From NCBI GenBank assembly GCA_934462775.1, contig CAKSIR010000022.1:1-22369 (forward strand): a stretch of 22,369 nucleotides of DNA, written 5' to 3'. Shown piece after piece: positions 16,378-22,369 of the stretch. Below the pieces are notes generated by a model. It had not been told where the DNA came from. It saw only the letters and a list, made by a program, of their open reading frames with translations, and searched no databases. The stretch's first letter is position 1, and every line of letters begins with the position of its first letter. Origin of the DNA: an uncultured Ruminiclostridium sp. Lineage in GTDB: Bacteria > Bacillota > Clostridia > Oscillospirales > Ruminococcaceae. The position numbers and the translations under genes were made by a program.

Positions 16378-17952
16378 TTATCTGATATTGAAATGACGTC
16401 TGCTGTAAGCTGCGTAGCCTATCAGTCCTCCAACGAGTCCGATTACGACTATTATGATTATAAAGCCCATTGCGTTCATCTGATAGGGGATTTCAAATTC
16501 GGCTGTAACGCAGTTTCCCGCCTCGTCGAAAATTTCCACCTTGTATTTGCCGTTGTCGCTGAACGAAAGGGAGCGGGCGGTAAACGGCTGACCGTCCTTT
16601 GTAACGGTGAATGTTTTCATGTCGTCGGTGACAATCTCGATTTCAACCAGTCCGTTTTCGGCAACGTTTTTTTCGTTGACGCCGTAAATGCTTATCTCAG
16701 GGGGAGTTGTGTCCCTTGTCGTTTCAACGGTGGTTGTGTATTCGCCCTTGGTTACGATGAAATTGTACCTGCCGTCCTTGTCGGTTTTAACGCTCTGAAC
16801 CGCTGCGGCTATCTGCTTGCCCTCAAGTCCCGCAAAGGAAATTATGCAGCCGCTTGGCGCAGTGTAGCTTTCCATGCTGTTCGTAAGGGAGGGGATTATC
16901 TCAAAGGTGTAGAGCGGAAGCGGCTCGCTGCTGCCGTCGTATATGTAGACCTCGTATTTTCCGATTTCGTTATACGAAACGGAGGAGTCGATTTCTTCCT
17001 CGTCCTTGTAGACCTTGGTCATTATCTCGCCGTTAAATTTCAGCGTTACGCTTTCGGTGGTAGTCATTCCGCAGGGGATATTGGAGGTAAACACCGCGCC
17101 GTTTCTTGTTCTCACCTCAAAGCCCGTAAGAGCGGTGTAGGTTTCGGCAATAAGCTCGGTGCTGCCCTTTGGCTTGTCGGGATTTACGGCGGCTTCGGGA
17201 GGCTGTGTGGTAGTCTGAGCGGCGGCGGAAGCGCCTGCGGCTGACGTGACTTCGGCTGTGACTGCTGACGAGGAGCTTTCCTCGGCTGTAATCAGCGGAA
17301 CAAGCTCCGTTGTGGTCGCTTCGGTCGCCTCGGTTTCCACTATCTCGTACATTCCGTCCTTATCCTCGCCGACAGCAGTTTCGGATTGGTCGGGAACATC
17401 GGGAGCAATAACCTCCTCGGCTGTTGTTTCCTCCGGCTTAGGCTCGACTATCTTAAAGCGGAACAGTCCGAAATAAACCGTGTTTTCCTCCGCGCCGTAA
17501 ACGTCCTTGCTGTCAACCAGCAGATTCAACACATAGGAGCCTATCTCGTCAATCTCCATGCGGTTGACAAAGGGAACCTCCTCGCCGTCCTTTTCCATTG
17601 TGCAGGAAACGTTCTTAGGCAGCTCCACGGAAACGCTTTTGTCGGTTATTCCGCCGTTTGAAACGGTGGAGTAGAACACGAAACGGTTATTCATTACCTC
17701 CTCGTAAAGGTTGTAGTCATAGTTGAACTTTTCTTCAATTTCCATAGGAGCATAGCTGATTTTTACTTCGGTTTCCGTTTCAAGAACAGCCTCGGCGGAA
17801 ACGCCGGCAGCCGCTGTTGTTTCCTCCGCTGTTTCCGATTCGGGCAGCACCTCTCCAACCCCCTCTGCGTACACGCTCTGACTGAGCATAAGCAAGGCGG
17901 CAAAAAAAGCTGTAAACCCTTTTCGGAAAATGTTCCTATTTAATTGTTTCAT
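16378..17952 (-). CDS. Signal-peptide, Ig-like, C-terminally membrane-anchored surface protein (paralogue 1)
   Basis: A 524-residue type I membrane protein. Signal peptide about 1-29 (ending VYAEG); Thr/Glu/Ala-rich linkers at about 37-65 and 180-260 that look like flexible extracellular spacers; Ig-like beta modules in between and after, ending with RDTTPPEISIYG and DEAGNCVTAEFEI; a C-terminal helix (about 496-515) and a basic tail (SRRHFNIR). It shares module order and motifs with the protein at 7503-8690, so the two are paralogues. It sits 17 bp after the VirD4 gene and 36 bp before the first VirB6-like gene, inside the transport core. That position suggests a structural or surface role in the apparatus, but no known T4SS component looks like this. 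Confidence 0.82.
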   Translation of the reverse strand: MKQLNRNIFRKGFTAFFAALLMLSQSVYAEGVGEVLPESETAEETTAAAGVSAEAVLETETEVKISYAPMEIEEKFNYDYNLYEEVMNNRFVFYSTVSNGGITDKSVSVELPKNVSCTMEKDGEEVPFVNRMEIDEIGSYVLNLLVDSKDVYGAEENTVYFGLFRFKIVEPKPEETTAEEVIAPDVPDQSETAVGEDKDGMYEIVETEATEATTTELVPLITAEESSSSAVTAEVTSAAGASAAAQTTTQPPEAAVNPDKPKGSTELIAETYTALTGFEVRTRNGAVFTSNIPCGMTTTESVTLKFNGEIMTKVYKDEEEIDSSVSYNEIGKYEVYIYDGSSEPLPLYTFEIIPSLTNSMESYTAPSGCIISFAGLEGKQIAAAVQSVKTDKDGRYNFIVTKGEYTTTVETTRDTTPPEISIYGVNEKNVAENGLVEIEIVTDDMKTFTVTKDGQPFTARSLSFSDNGKYKVEIFDEAGNCVTAEFEIPYQMNAMGFIIIIVVIGLVGGLIGYAAYSRRHFNIR

Positions 17953-17969
17953 AAAGTCTTTCCTTTGCG

Positions 17970-19943
17970 TTATGTGTTATCTGTATCAAGAATCAGCTCG
18001 TTCCGTTCTGCAATGTTATAGAATACCTCGTCGGCAAAGAACGGGTGCGCCTTGGTTTCCTCCAAACTCATCTGTCCGAATTTGTACAGCGGGCATTTGT
18101 AGCTTGGGGTGAACTTGGTTTTCAGCGGGTAGTTGCCGAAGGTTACGATGATTGCGTTGCCCGTATCGGACTTGTTGTTGATTTTTTGCAGCTCGGACGG
18201 GTAAATAAGCGGTCTTGTCTGAAGCTGTGAGGAGAAATTCACATCTCCCTGATGGGAGCTCATGCTTCTTGAAACGCTGGTGGTGGAAACAGTAACGTTT
18301 CCGCACAGCTCGCTGAACTCCTTGCAGGTTTCAATATCGTTTGAACCGATGAACATCTTCATGCCGCAGTTGGATTTAACAATGTCCGCGATATTCTTGC
18401 CGTACACGTTTTCAAGCTGAGCGTAGGACTGAACAACCATGTTGAACCAGATTTTTCTGGAACGTCCTACCGTAATCATCTTGTCGAACTTATCGATTTT
18501 CGGCATATTACCGAACTCATCGAGAATGAAGTACACGTTTCTCGGCAGGGACAGATCCTCTCTGGAGGACGCCTTCTTGATAAGCGCCTTGTAGATACAG
18601 AGTATGAACGCTGCCGCCAGGGTGTGTCTTGTATCCTTTTCGTCAGGGATTTTGAGGAACAGGGCGGTTTTTTCGTCCGCGAAGATTGCGGGGTTAATAT
18701 CCATTGCGGAGGTAAGGGAGCAGATACCCTCGTCGTTGAAGATGGACAGCTTGTCGAACGCGATGGACATATAGCTTGCCAGGGTGTTCTCGGCGGCGCT
18801 GCACACCTGCTTTGATAAAGTTACCGCCTTTGAAAGGATATTTCTGCCGTAGAAATAGTTTTTAAGCTGCTCGAAGTTGTTGTCGGAGTTGCCGATTGCC
18901 TTGTTTACGTTGAAGAAGTTGAACTTTTCGCGGGTCATTTCAAGCTCCGGCTTTTCGCTGTCCTCAAGCATTGCCAGAATGGTCGCCATGATGATTGAGC
19001 GGGCGCCCTTTTCCCATACGGGATCGTCCGAGCTTTCAATCGGGCAGAGCACGCCTACCAGGTCGTTCAGATCCTCGTAAACCTCGTCGTATATTTTCTG
19101 GCGCTGAACCTTTATATGGGCTATCAGGCCCTTTTTGTCGCTGTACGCCTTGCCCTCGTATTCGTACCATATATCGTTGTAGGTGTCCGCTCCGTCCACC
19201 AGCTCAAGCTCTCCTGTGGGACCGTTGCGGCGGAGGATTCGGCTGCCGGTCTTGACGTACTGCTGATAGCGGTCGTAAATATCAGTCAGCGGATTCCATC
19301 TGAATGACGAATACGGATCGCGGAGGTCAAGAACCATTACCTTGTAGCCCCGCTCCTTCAGGAAGCCCGAATGGAGCTGGAAAAGCTCGCCCTTAGGGTC
19401 GGTAACGATCATTGAAGAGCCTGCGTCCGACTTGCCCAGTATCTGAATCATCGGGTTGATGAAGGTGGTTGTTTTACCTGAACCGGTAGCACCGATTATA
19501 AGACCGTGCATAGGCGACGCAAGGTTGACGTGCAGTCCTTTTTTGTCGTAGATAGCGCGGACGGGGATACCGTCCTTTTTGCTTTCGCCAAGCTTCAGGT
19601 ATTCGTATGGGGAGAAGTTGAAGTCCCTTTCCTTTTCGGTCATAAAGCGGGAGTTTTCAAGGGCGCTGCCGTCGATTGCGTCCTTTTTGCCGCCCTTAAG
19701 AGCGCCCTTAGTGCTTTTGAACGAGCCGGGGCGGGTAACAAGCACCAAAAGGAACACTACCACCGCCGCAACCGCGCCGTAAACGTAGTTCATGGGATTT
19801 GCAAAAACGGAAAGGTCAAGCAGCAGCAAATAATCCCCCGCCTTTATTGCAGGAACAAGATTTGTCATCAGCGTTCCCAAAACAAAAGTGCTGAGGAGAA
19901 GTATTAAAACGCCTGCTATAAGCCATTTTACAAATTTATTCAT
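17970..19943 (-). CDS. virD4: VirD4/TraG-type T4SS coupling ATPase
   Basis: A 657-residue coupling protein that recruits substrates to the T4SS at the membrane. Two N-terminal helices (about 7-30 and 50-70) are followed by a soluble ATPase domain: Walker A GATGSGKT (151-158), the TDPKGELF motif (181-188), Walker B FILDEFGNMP (472-481), and the Q505 region (NMVVQSYAQ) typical of TraG/VirD4 proteins. Its length and motifs fit the VirD4-like group of Firmicutes conjugative elements. It starts with AAAGGA upstream of the ATG, 23 bp after the CPBP gene. In conjugative elements such a gene usually accompanies a relaxase; none is present in this window, so the substrate may be protein or an unlinked DNA molecule. 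Confidence 0.95.
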   Translation of the reverse strand: MNKFVKWLIAGVLILLLSTFVLGTLMTNLVPAIKAGDYLLLLDLSVFANPMNYVYGAVAAVVVFLLVLVTRPGSFKSTKGALKGGKKDAIDGSALENSRFMTEKERDFNFSPYEYLKLGESKKDGIPVRAIYDKKGLHVNLASPMHGLIIGATGSGKTTTFINPMIQILGKSDAGSSMIVTDPKGELFQLHSGFLKERGYKVMVLDLRDPYSSFRWNPLTDIYDRYQQYVKTGSRILRRNGPTGELELVDGADTYNDIWYEYEGKAYSDKKGLIAHIKVQRQKIYDEVYEDLNDLVGVLCPIESSDDPVWEKGARSIIMATILAMLEDSEKPELEMTREKFNFFNVNKAIGNSDNNFEQLKNYFYGRNILSKAVTLSKQVCSAAENTLASYMSIAFDKLSIFNDEGICSLTSAMDINPAIFADEKTALFLKIPDEKDTRHTLAAAFILCIYKALIKKASSREDLSLPRNVYFILDEFGNMPKIDKFDKMITVGRSRKIWFNMVVQSYAQLENVYGKNIADIVKSNCGMKMFIGSNDIETCKEFSELCGNVTVSTTSVSRSMSSHQGDVNFSSQLQTRPLIYPSELQKINNKSDTGNAIIVTFGNYPLKTKFTPSYKCPLYKFGQMSLEETKAHPFFADEVFYNIAERNELILDTDNT

Positions 19944-19966
19944 GTTATGTTATTCCTTTCAGCTTA

Positions 19967-20839
19967 TCAGTGTATCTGAAACTCTATCGGCTGAGGATTT
20001 TCGTCCTCCTTTGCCTCTCTGAGCAGTGCTTTCATGCAGAAGAAAATCAGCGTTCCGCCTCCGATAACGTAGATTATCTCGACTACCGCGTTGTCGAAAA
20101 GGGCGGTGTAAAGGTCGCTGCCCTTAGTGAGCAGCATAGGTATCGCCACTATGTTGTAGCTCGTGTGCAGGACGTATGAAACGGTAAGGTTGTGAAATCT
20201 GTCGCGGAGCAGCGTAAACACAAAGCCTGCGCATATCGCCATTGCCACCCACAAAATCTGTATGTGGGGGATTCCGAACGCTACCGCAAGTATCGCCGTC
20301 GTCGCCCACGAACCGAAAGCGCCGCGCAGCGTGCGGTACATAAAGCCGCGGAAGAATATTTCCTCAAACAGCGGAGCTATCAGCGCAACGTAAACAAGCG
20401 AGATTGCAATGCCGTCCGTGTTCATTACCGAGGAGGTAGAGCTTGTGTAATTGTCTATCCATTCCTGCGGAAAGGGGAGCAGCGCTGCAAGCGAGCTCAT
20501 CGTAAGGTTTAAGCTTACTCCGAGAATGAAAAGCTGTATGTAGACTCTGGGGCTTTGCTGCCGCGGATATATCTGGAGTATTTCAACGATACTGTCGTCC
20601 GACCTTTTGGTGAATACCTTGGCAAGTATTACGAAGTAAACCACCATTCCCGCAAGGGTAGCCAGAATGTTAAGGGTCATGTTTCCTTCAAGGAAAGTGG
20701 AATCGAACACAATGTAGAATATTTCGGGAATTAGGAAATTGCCTGCGTAAACCAGCAGGAATTTCCCGAACGCTGGAAAATGAGCAAGGAACTTACGGTT
20801 CTTTTCTATAAGCTCCTGCTTTTCTTTTTCATCGGACAT
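19967..20839 (-). CDS. CPBP-family intramembrane metalloprotease (CAAX-protease-like)
   Basis: A 290-residue polytopic membrane protein of the CPBP (CAAX protease and bacteriocin-processing) family. The catalytic motifs are present: EEIFFRGF (Glu159, Glu160, Arg164), FGIPH (Phe188 to His192) and HTSYN (His225, Asn229). Seven or eight hydrophobic segments span the length. Family members cleave or process membrane substrates, or act in peptide-related immunity. Here it sits between the pilin-like gene and VirD4. Processing of the pilin or of another apparatus component is a reasonable but unproven guess. The ATG lies 20 bp past the upstream hairpin, with only a weak ribosome binding site (AGGTAACAGA), so translation may be lower than for the pilin. 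Confidence 0.9.
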   Translation of the reverse strand: MSDEKEKQELIEKNRKFLAHFPAFGKFLLVYAGNFLIPEIFYIVFDSTFLEGNMTLNILATLAGMVVYFVILAKVFTKRSDDSIVEILQIYPRQQSPRVYIQLFILGVSLNLTMSSLAALLPFPQEWIDNYTSSTSSVMNTDGIAISLVYVALIAPLFEEIFFRGFMYRTLRGAFGSWATTAILAVAFGIPHIQILWVAMAICAGFVFTLLRDRFHNLTVSYVLHTSYNIVAIPMLLTKGSDLYTALFDNAVVEIIYVIGGGTLIFFCMKALLREAKEDENPQPIEFQIH

Positions 20840-20851
20840 TTCTGTTACCTA

Positions 20852-20894
20852 TCAAAAGACCCCGCAAGCAGCCGCTTTCGCGGCTGTTGTGGGG
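20852..20894 (-). terminator. Strong hairpin with short T-run after the pilin gene (attenuator/terminator)
   Basis: On the minus strand CCCCACAACAGCCGC, a GAAA tetraloop, then GCGGCTGCTTGCGGGG and TCTTTT. The stem has 14 pairs with one mismatch and one bulge. It lies 22 bp after the pilin-like stop codon and just before the CPBP start. The T-run is short, so some read-through into the rest of the operon is expected, leaving more pilin mRNA than downstream mRNA. Confidence 0.75.
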
Positions 20895-20916
20895 TGGTGA
20901 GCTTCAATTTTAAAGG

Positions 20917-21222
20917 TTATGCTGCTGTTGTGGTTGCTACTGCTGTATTTGCCCACTCTGTCATTGCAGGTAAACCAATCTGTAATGCAACTAAAAGAAC
21001 GAAGATGAGTACGAAACCGATGATTGCGTTCTTAAGGGAGTTCTTAGCCTTTTCTCTGTCCTGCGGTTCCTCAGCCTTAGCGAACTTTACGCCTAAGAGG
21101 ATGCAGAAGATTGCGCCTAACGCACCGACAATGATAAGCGCCGGAGTTACAACCATGTTAAGGAGGCTGATAATAGGAGCGGCCATCTGTTCAAATGGGT
21201 TTGATAAAATCGTGAAGTTCAT
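20917..21222 (-). CDS. T4SS pilin-like small membrane protein (VirB2/TrbC-type)
   Basis: A 101-residue protein with two hydrophobic helices (about 15-46 and 64-84) joined by a charged loop (KFAKAEEPQDREKAKN). The pattern of a Gly-containing first helix, a loop with Lys/Glu and Ala-Lys, then a second helix starting AIIGF matches T4SS pilin-like proteins of Gram-positive bacteria. Such proteins form the extracellular filament or part of the channel. A strong ribosome binding site (GGAAAGGA) is 7 bp before the ATG. It is the first gene after an ECF-type promoter and is followed by a hairpin, the arrangement expected for a highly expressed structural subunit. No clear signal-peptidase site was seen; the N-terminus is short and could be cut. 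Confidence 0.8.
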   Translation of the reverse strand: MNFTILSNPFEQMAAPIISLLNMVVTPALIIVGALGAIFCILLGVKFAKAEEPQDREKAKNSLKNAIIGFVLIFVLLVALQIGLPAMTEWANTAVATTTAA

Positions 21223-21277
21223 AATGTAGTCCTTTCCCGAGCCTTTCAGCTCTTCTGTGTTTTTGTTTTCGTAAGTT

Positions 21278-21305
21278 TATACGCGGCGTCTGCCAAAACG
21301 TTACA
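21278..21305 (-). promoter_or_regulatory. ECF-type promoter driving the pilin and secretion genes
   Basis: On the minus strand TGTAAC (21300-21305), a 16-bp spacer, then CGTATA (21278-21283), followed by AAC. The -10 has the CGTA core of ECF sigma promoters such as SigW, and an A/T-rich tract lies just upstream of the -35. It sits about 55 bp before the pilin ATG and is nearly identical in core and spacing to the promoter at 22206-22233. Confidence 0.75.
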
Positions 21306-21311
21306 ACTTTT

Positions 21312-21818
21312 TTAATAATTTTTTTCGTAGATTTTTTTTAGCTTTTCTACGGCTCTTGTATGTATTACTCTTGCATTACCCTCTGTCAGCCCCATAAGCT
21401 CACCAATCTTTTTGAAGCTGTAATCGTAGTAATATCGCGCTATAATTATATCCCGATCTCTTTTCGGAAGCTGCTCAAGGCTTTCCGCAAGCTGATTCAT
21501 GCTGTCCGTTCTGAGGTAACTTTCCTCAGGGGTTTCGCCCGTATCAACTATAACCAAATCCTCGTAATCGGTTCGTTCACCACCCGAAGAACCGGAACGA
21601 TAATGGCTGATAAGCGTATTCCTTGTAATAGTGAAAATCCATGTTGAATAGGTTGCCTTCGAGCTGTCGTAGGAATCTATTTTTTCAACAATTTTCGCGA
21701 AAACCTCCGAAAGAAGGTCCTCCGCATCCTCGCGGTTACGGAGATGATTGTAAAGATAGCCGTAAATTTTACTGCGATAACGAAGATATAGGTCCTCAAC
21801 AATCTCCCCGTTTGTCAT
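21312..21818 (-). CDS. ECF-like RNA polymerase sigma factor
   Basis: A 168-residue sigma-70 family protein of the ECF type, holding region 2 (about 8-74, including the DAEDLLSEVFAKIVEKIDSY core and TWIFTITRNTLISHYR for promoter melting) and region 4 (about 110-164, LEQLPKRDRDIIIARYYYDY and a helix-turn-helix ending in HTRAVEKLKKI). No region 3 and no C-terminal extension are present. AAGGAG lies 7 bp before the ATG, inside the end of the upstream small gene, so translation is coupled. Two promoters of ECF type flank the gene (22206-22233 and 21278-21305), consistent with autoregulation and control of the T4SS genes downstream. No membrane anti-sigma gene is next to it; the 75-residue upstream protein is the closest candidate. 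Confidence 0.93.
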   Translation of the reverse strand: MTNGEIVEDLYLRYRSKIYGYLYNHLRNREDAEDLLSEVFAKIVEKIDSYDSSKATYSTWIFTITRNTLISHYRSGSSGGERTDYEDLVIVDTGETPEESYLRTDSMNQLAESLEQLPKRDRDIIIARYYYDYSFKKIGELMGLTEGNARVIHTRAVEKLKKIYEKNY

Positions 21819-21822
21819 TGAC

Positions 21823-22050
21823 TTACTCCTTGCCTAAATCTTTACTTATTTGTCTGTCCGCCTTTTGAGGCGGCTTGTTAATCATCTTGTCGGATTTGCC
21901 GTCAACCAATTCATCAAAGGTTATTAGCTCCGACAGGAAATTATTCTCATAAGTTTTGTCGAAATCGGCTATCAGAGTTTTCAGTCTGTCATTTTCTTCG
22001 AAATGCTGAAAATCAAGCATTGTTCCGACCTGCTTTTCAAAGCTGTCCAT
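21823..22050 (-). CDS. Small acidic protein preceding the sigma factor (unknown, 75 aa)
   Basis: A 75-residue soluble protein starting MDSFEKQVGTMLDF, with amphipathic helical stretches and a Lys/Glu-rich C-terminus, and no membrane helix. I do not recognise the family. The start is the ATG at 22050, because AGGGGG sits 7 bp upstream; alternatives at 22056 (ATG) and 22077 (TTG) fit the ribosome binding site poorly. Its last codons carry the ribosome binding site of the sigma factor gene. Small proteins paired with ECF factors often regulate them, so a soluble anti-sigma or sensor role is possible but rests only on position. Confidence 0.75.
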   Translation of the reverse strand: MDSFEKQVGTMLDFQHFEENDRLKTLIADFDKTYENNFLSELITFDELVDGKSDKMINKPPQKADRQISKDLGKE

Positions 22051-22097
22051 CTGCATTCCCCCTGCGGGCAGCGACAATGGAAAAACTTACATAGATT

Positions 22098-22126
22098 ATT
22101 ATAATATATTTTTTTCCGTTTGTCAC
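22098..22126 (-). promoter_or_regulatory. Sigma-A-type promoter for the sigma-factor operon
   Basis: On the minus strand GTGACA (22121-22126), a 17-bp spacer, then TATAAT (22098-22103). The spacing is ideal. It lies about 48 bp before the start codon of the 75-residue gene and could give basal expression independent of the ECF factor. Confidence 0.65.
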
Positions 22127-22129
22127 TAC

Positions 22130-22146
22130 TTTTTTTTATTTTTTTT
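22130..22146 (-). promoter_or_regulatory. A-tract UP-like element
   Basis: On the minus strand two runs of eight A separated by one T lie just upstream of the GTGACA -35 hexamer. Such tracts bend DNA and contact the alpha subunit of RNA polymerase, raising promoter strength. Confidence 0.5.
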
Positions 22147-22161
22147 GGATAATTCACAATA

Positions 22162-22208
22162 ATAAACAGGTGTGCAATAACTCTGTTTTGTGGTGTTCAC
22201 CTGTTTAT
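22162..22208. repeat. Perfect 11-bp inverted repeat overlapping the ECF promoter start region
   Basis: ATAAACAGGTG at 22162-22172 and CACCTGTTTAT at 22198-22208, separated by 25 bp. The right arm overlaps the -10 and probable transcription start of the ECF promoter. It could be an operator or a chance palindrome. Confidence 0.6.
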
Positions 22209-22233
22209 ACGCAGGAGGGACGGATTCGTTACA
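22206..22233 (-). promoter_or_regulatory. ECF-type promoter upstream of the sigma-factor operon
   Basis: On the minus strand TGTAAC (22228-22233), a 16-bp spacer, then CGTATA (22206-22211) followed by AAC. Core hexamers and spacing match the promoter before the pilin gene, and both carry G after TGTAAC. The T-tract of the preceding terminator forms its A/T-rich upstream side. Together they suggest autoregulation by the sigma factor. Confidence 0.75.
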
Positions 22234-22272
22234 AAAAAATAAAAAAAATTTGCCGTCCGCAGAACGGACGGC
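22233..22272 (-). terminator. Rho-independent terminator of an upstream gene outside the window
   Basis: On the minus strand GCCGTCCG, loop TTCTG, CGGACGGC (8-bp perfect stem, 22252-22272), followed by AAATTTTTTTTATTTTTTT. It ends transcription arriving from beyond the right edge and insulates the sigma operon. Confidence 0.85.
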
Positions 22273-22369
22273 ACCAGCGTGTCGAAAAAAGCCAAATTTA
22301 AAGTTTAGGTCAAGCCTTTTCAAAGGCTTGCAGGTTCTTAGGGCAGCGCCCTAAGTCGCTCTCCGCAGA
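22273..22369. repeat. Palindrome-rich intergenic segment, candidate dispersed repeat
   Basis: Non-coding sequence with two close perfect palindromes: CAAGCCTTT/AAAGGCTTG (22311-22330, 2-base loop) and CTTAGGGC/GCCCTAAG (22337-22355, 3-base loop). The composition and pairing resemble short dispersed intergenic repeats seen in Ruminococcus-type genomes. This is recalled, not searched. No gene is visible here. Confidence 0.55.

Noticed and set aside
22126..22323. A 65-codon minus-strand ORF across the right intergenic region
   Set aside because: It runs through the terminator, the ECF promoter and A-tracts, and has no ribosome binding site.
1..22369. tRNA, rRNA, riboswitch, insertion sequence or attachment site
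   Set aside because: None was recognised by eye; gaps between genes are too short except at the right end, which holds only promoters, a terminator and palindromes.

Overview
The window looks like a chromosomal stretch of a gut-type Clostridia bacterium, most likely Ruminococcus or a related member of the Oscillospiraceae. This rests on a mid-range GC content, Gram-positive envelope logic (lipoproteins, membrane-anchored surface proteins, no outer-membrane parts), AGGAG-type ribosome binding sites, and gene families typical of that group. The genus is inferred, not proven. All 19 genes I accept lie on the minus strand and run right to left. Nearly every gap is under 50 bp and several genes overlap, so the block reads as one long transcription unit or a few nested ones.

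Right end (about 22369 to 21312). The region starts with a palindrome-rich intergenic stretch and a terminator for an upstream gene outside the window. An ECF-type promoter, a separate sigma-A-type promoter, a 75-residue acidic protein of unknown function and an ECF-like sigma factor follow. A second ECF-type promoter with the same core (TGTAACG then CGTATAAAC, 16-bp spacer between TGTAAC and CGTATA) sits directly in front of the next gene. The sigma factor therefore probably activates its own operon and the secretion genes.

Centre (about 21222 to 7503). This is a type IV secretion-like (T4SS) cluster: a small two-helix pilin, a strong hairpin with a short T-run, a CPBP-family membrane protease, a VirD4-type coupling ATPase, a surface protein with a C-terminal anchor and Ig-like repeats, two paralogous VirB6/TrbL-like channel proteins with Gly/Ala-rich tails, a VirB4 ATPase with a fused N-terminal PrgI/VirB3-like membrane segment, a small solute-binding lipoprotein, an 87-residue unknown, and a second Ig-like anchored protein related to the first. 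No relaxase, integrase, replication protein, peptidoglycan hydrolase or VirB8-like protein is visible. Within this window it is a transport machine without DNA-processing genes.

Left end (about 7488 to 5). After a large lipoprotein of unknown function and a membrane-tethered lipase-like hydrolase, the block ends in a partner-switching module: a STAS anti-sigma antagonist, a MATE transporter fused to a degenerate RsbW-like domain, a GNAT acetyltransferase, a membrane-spanning PP2C/SpoIIE phosphatase with a sensor region and HAMP domain, and an intact RsbW-like kinase. The phosphatase, kinase and antagonist form a complete signalling circuit, possibly reading an extracellular signal.

The most interesting reading is an ECF-sigma-controlled, relaxase-less T4SS-like apparatus with unusual Ig-like surface components, co-transcribed with lipid-acting and signalling genes. 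Its substrate is unknown.
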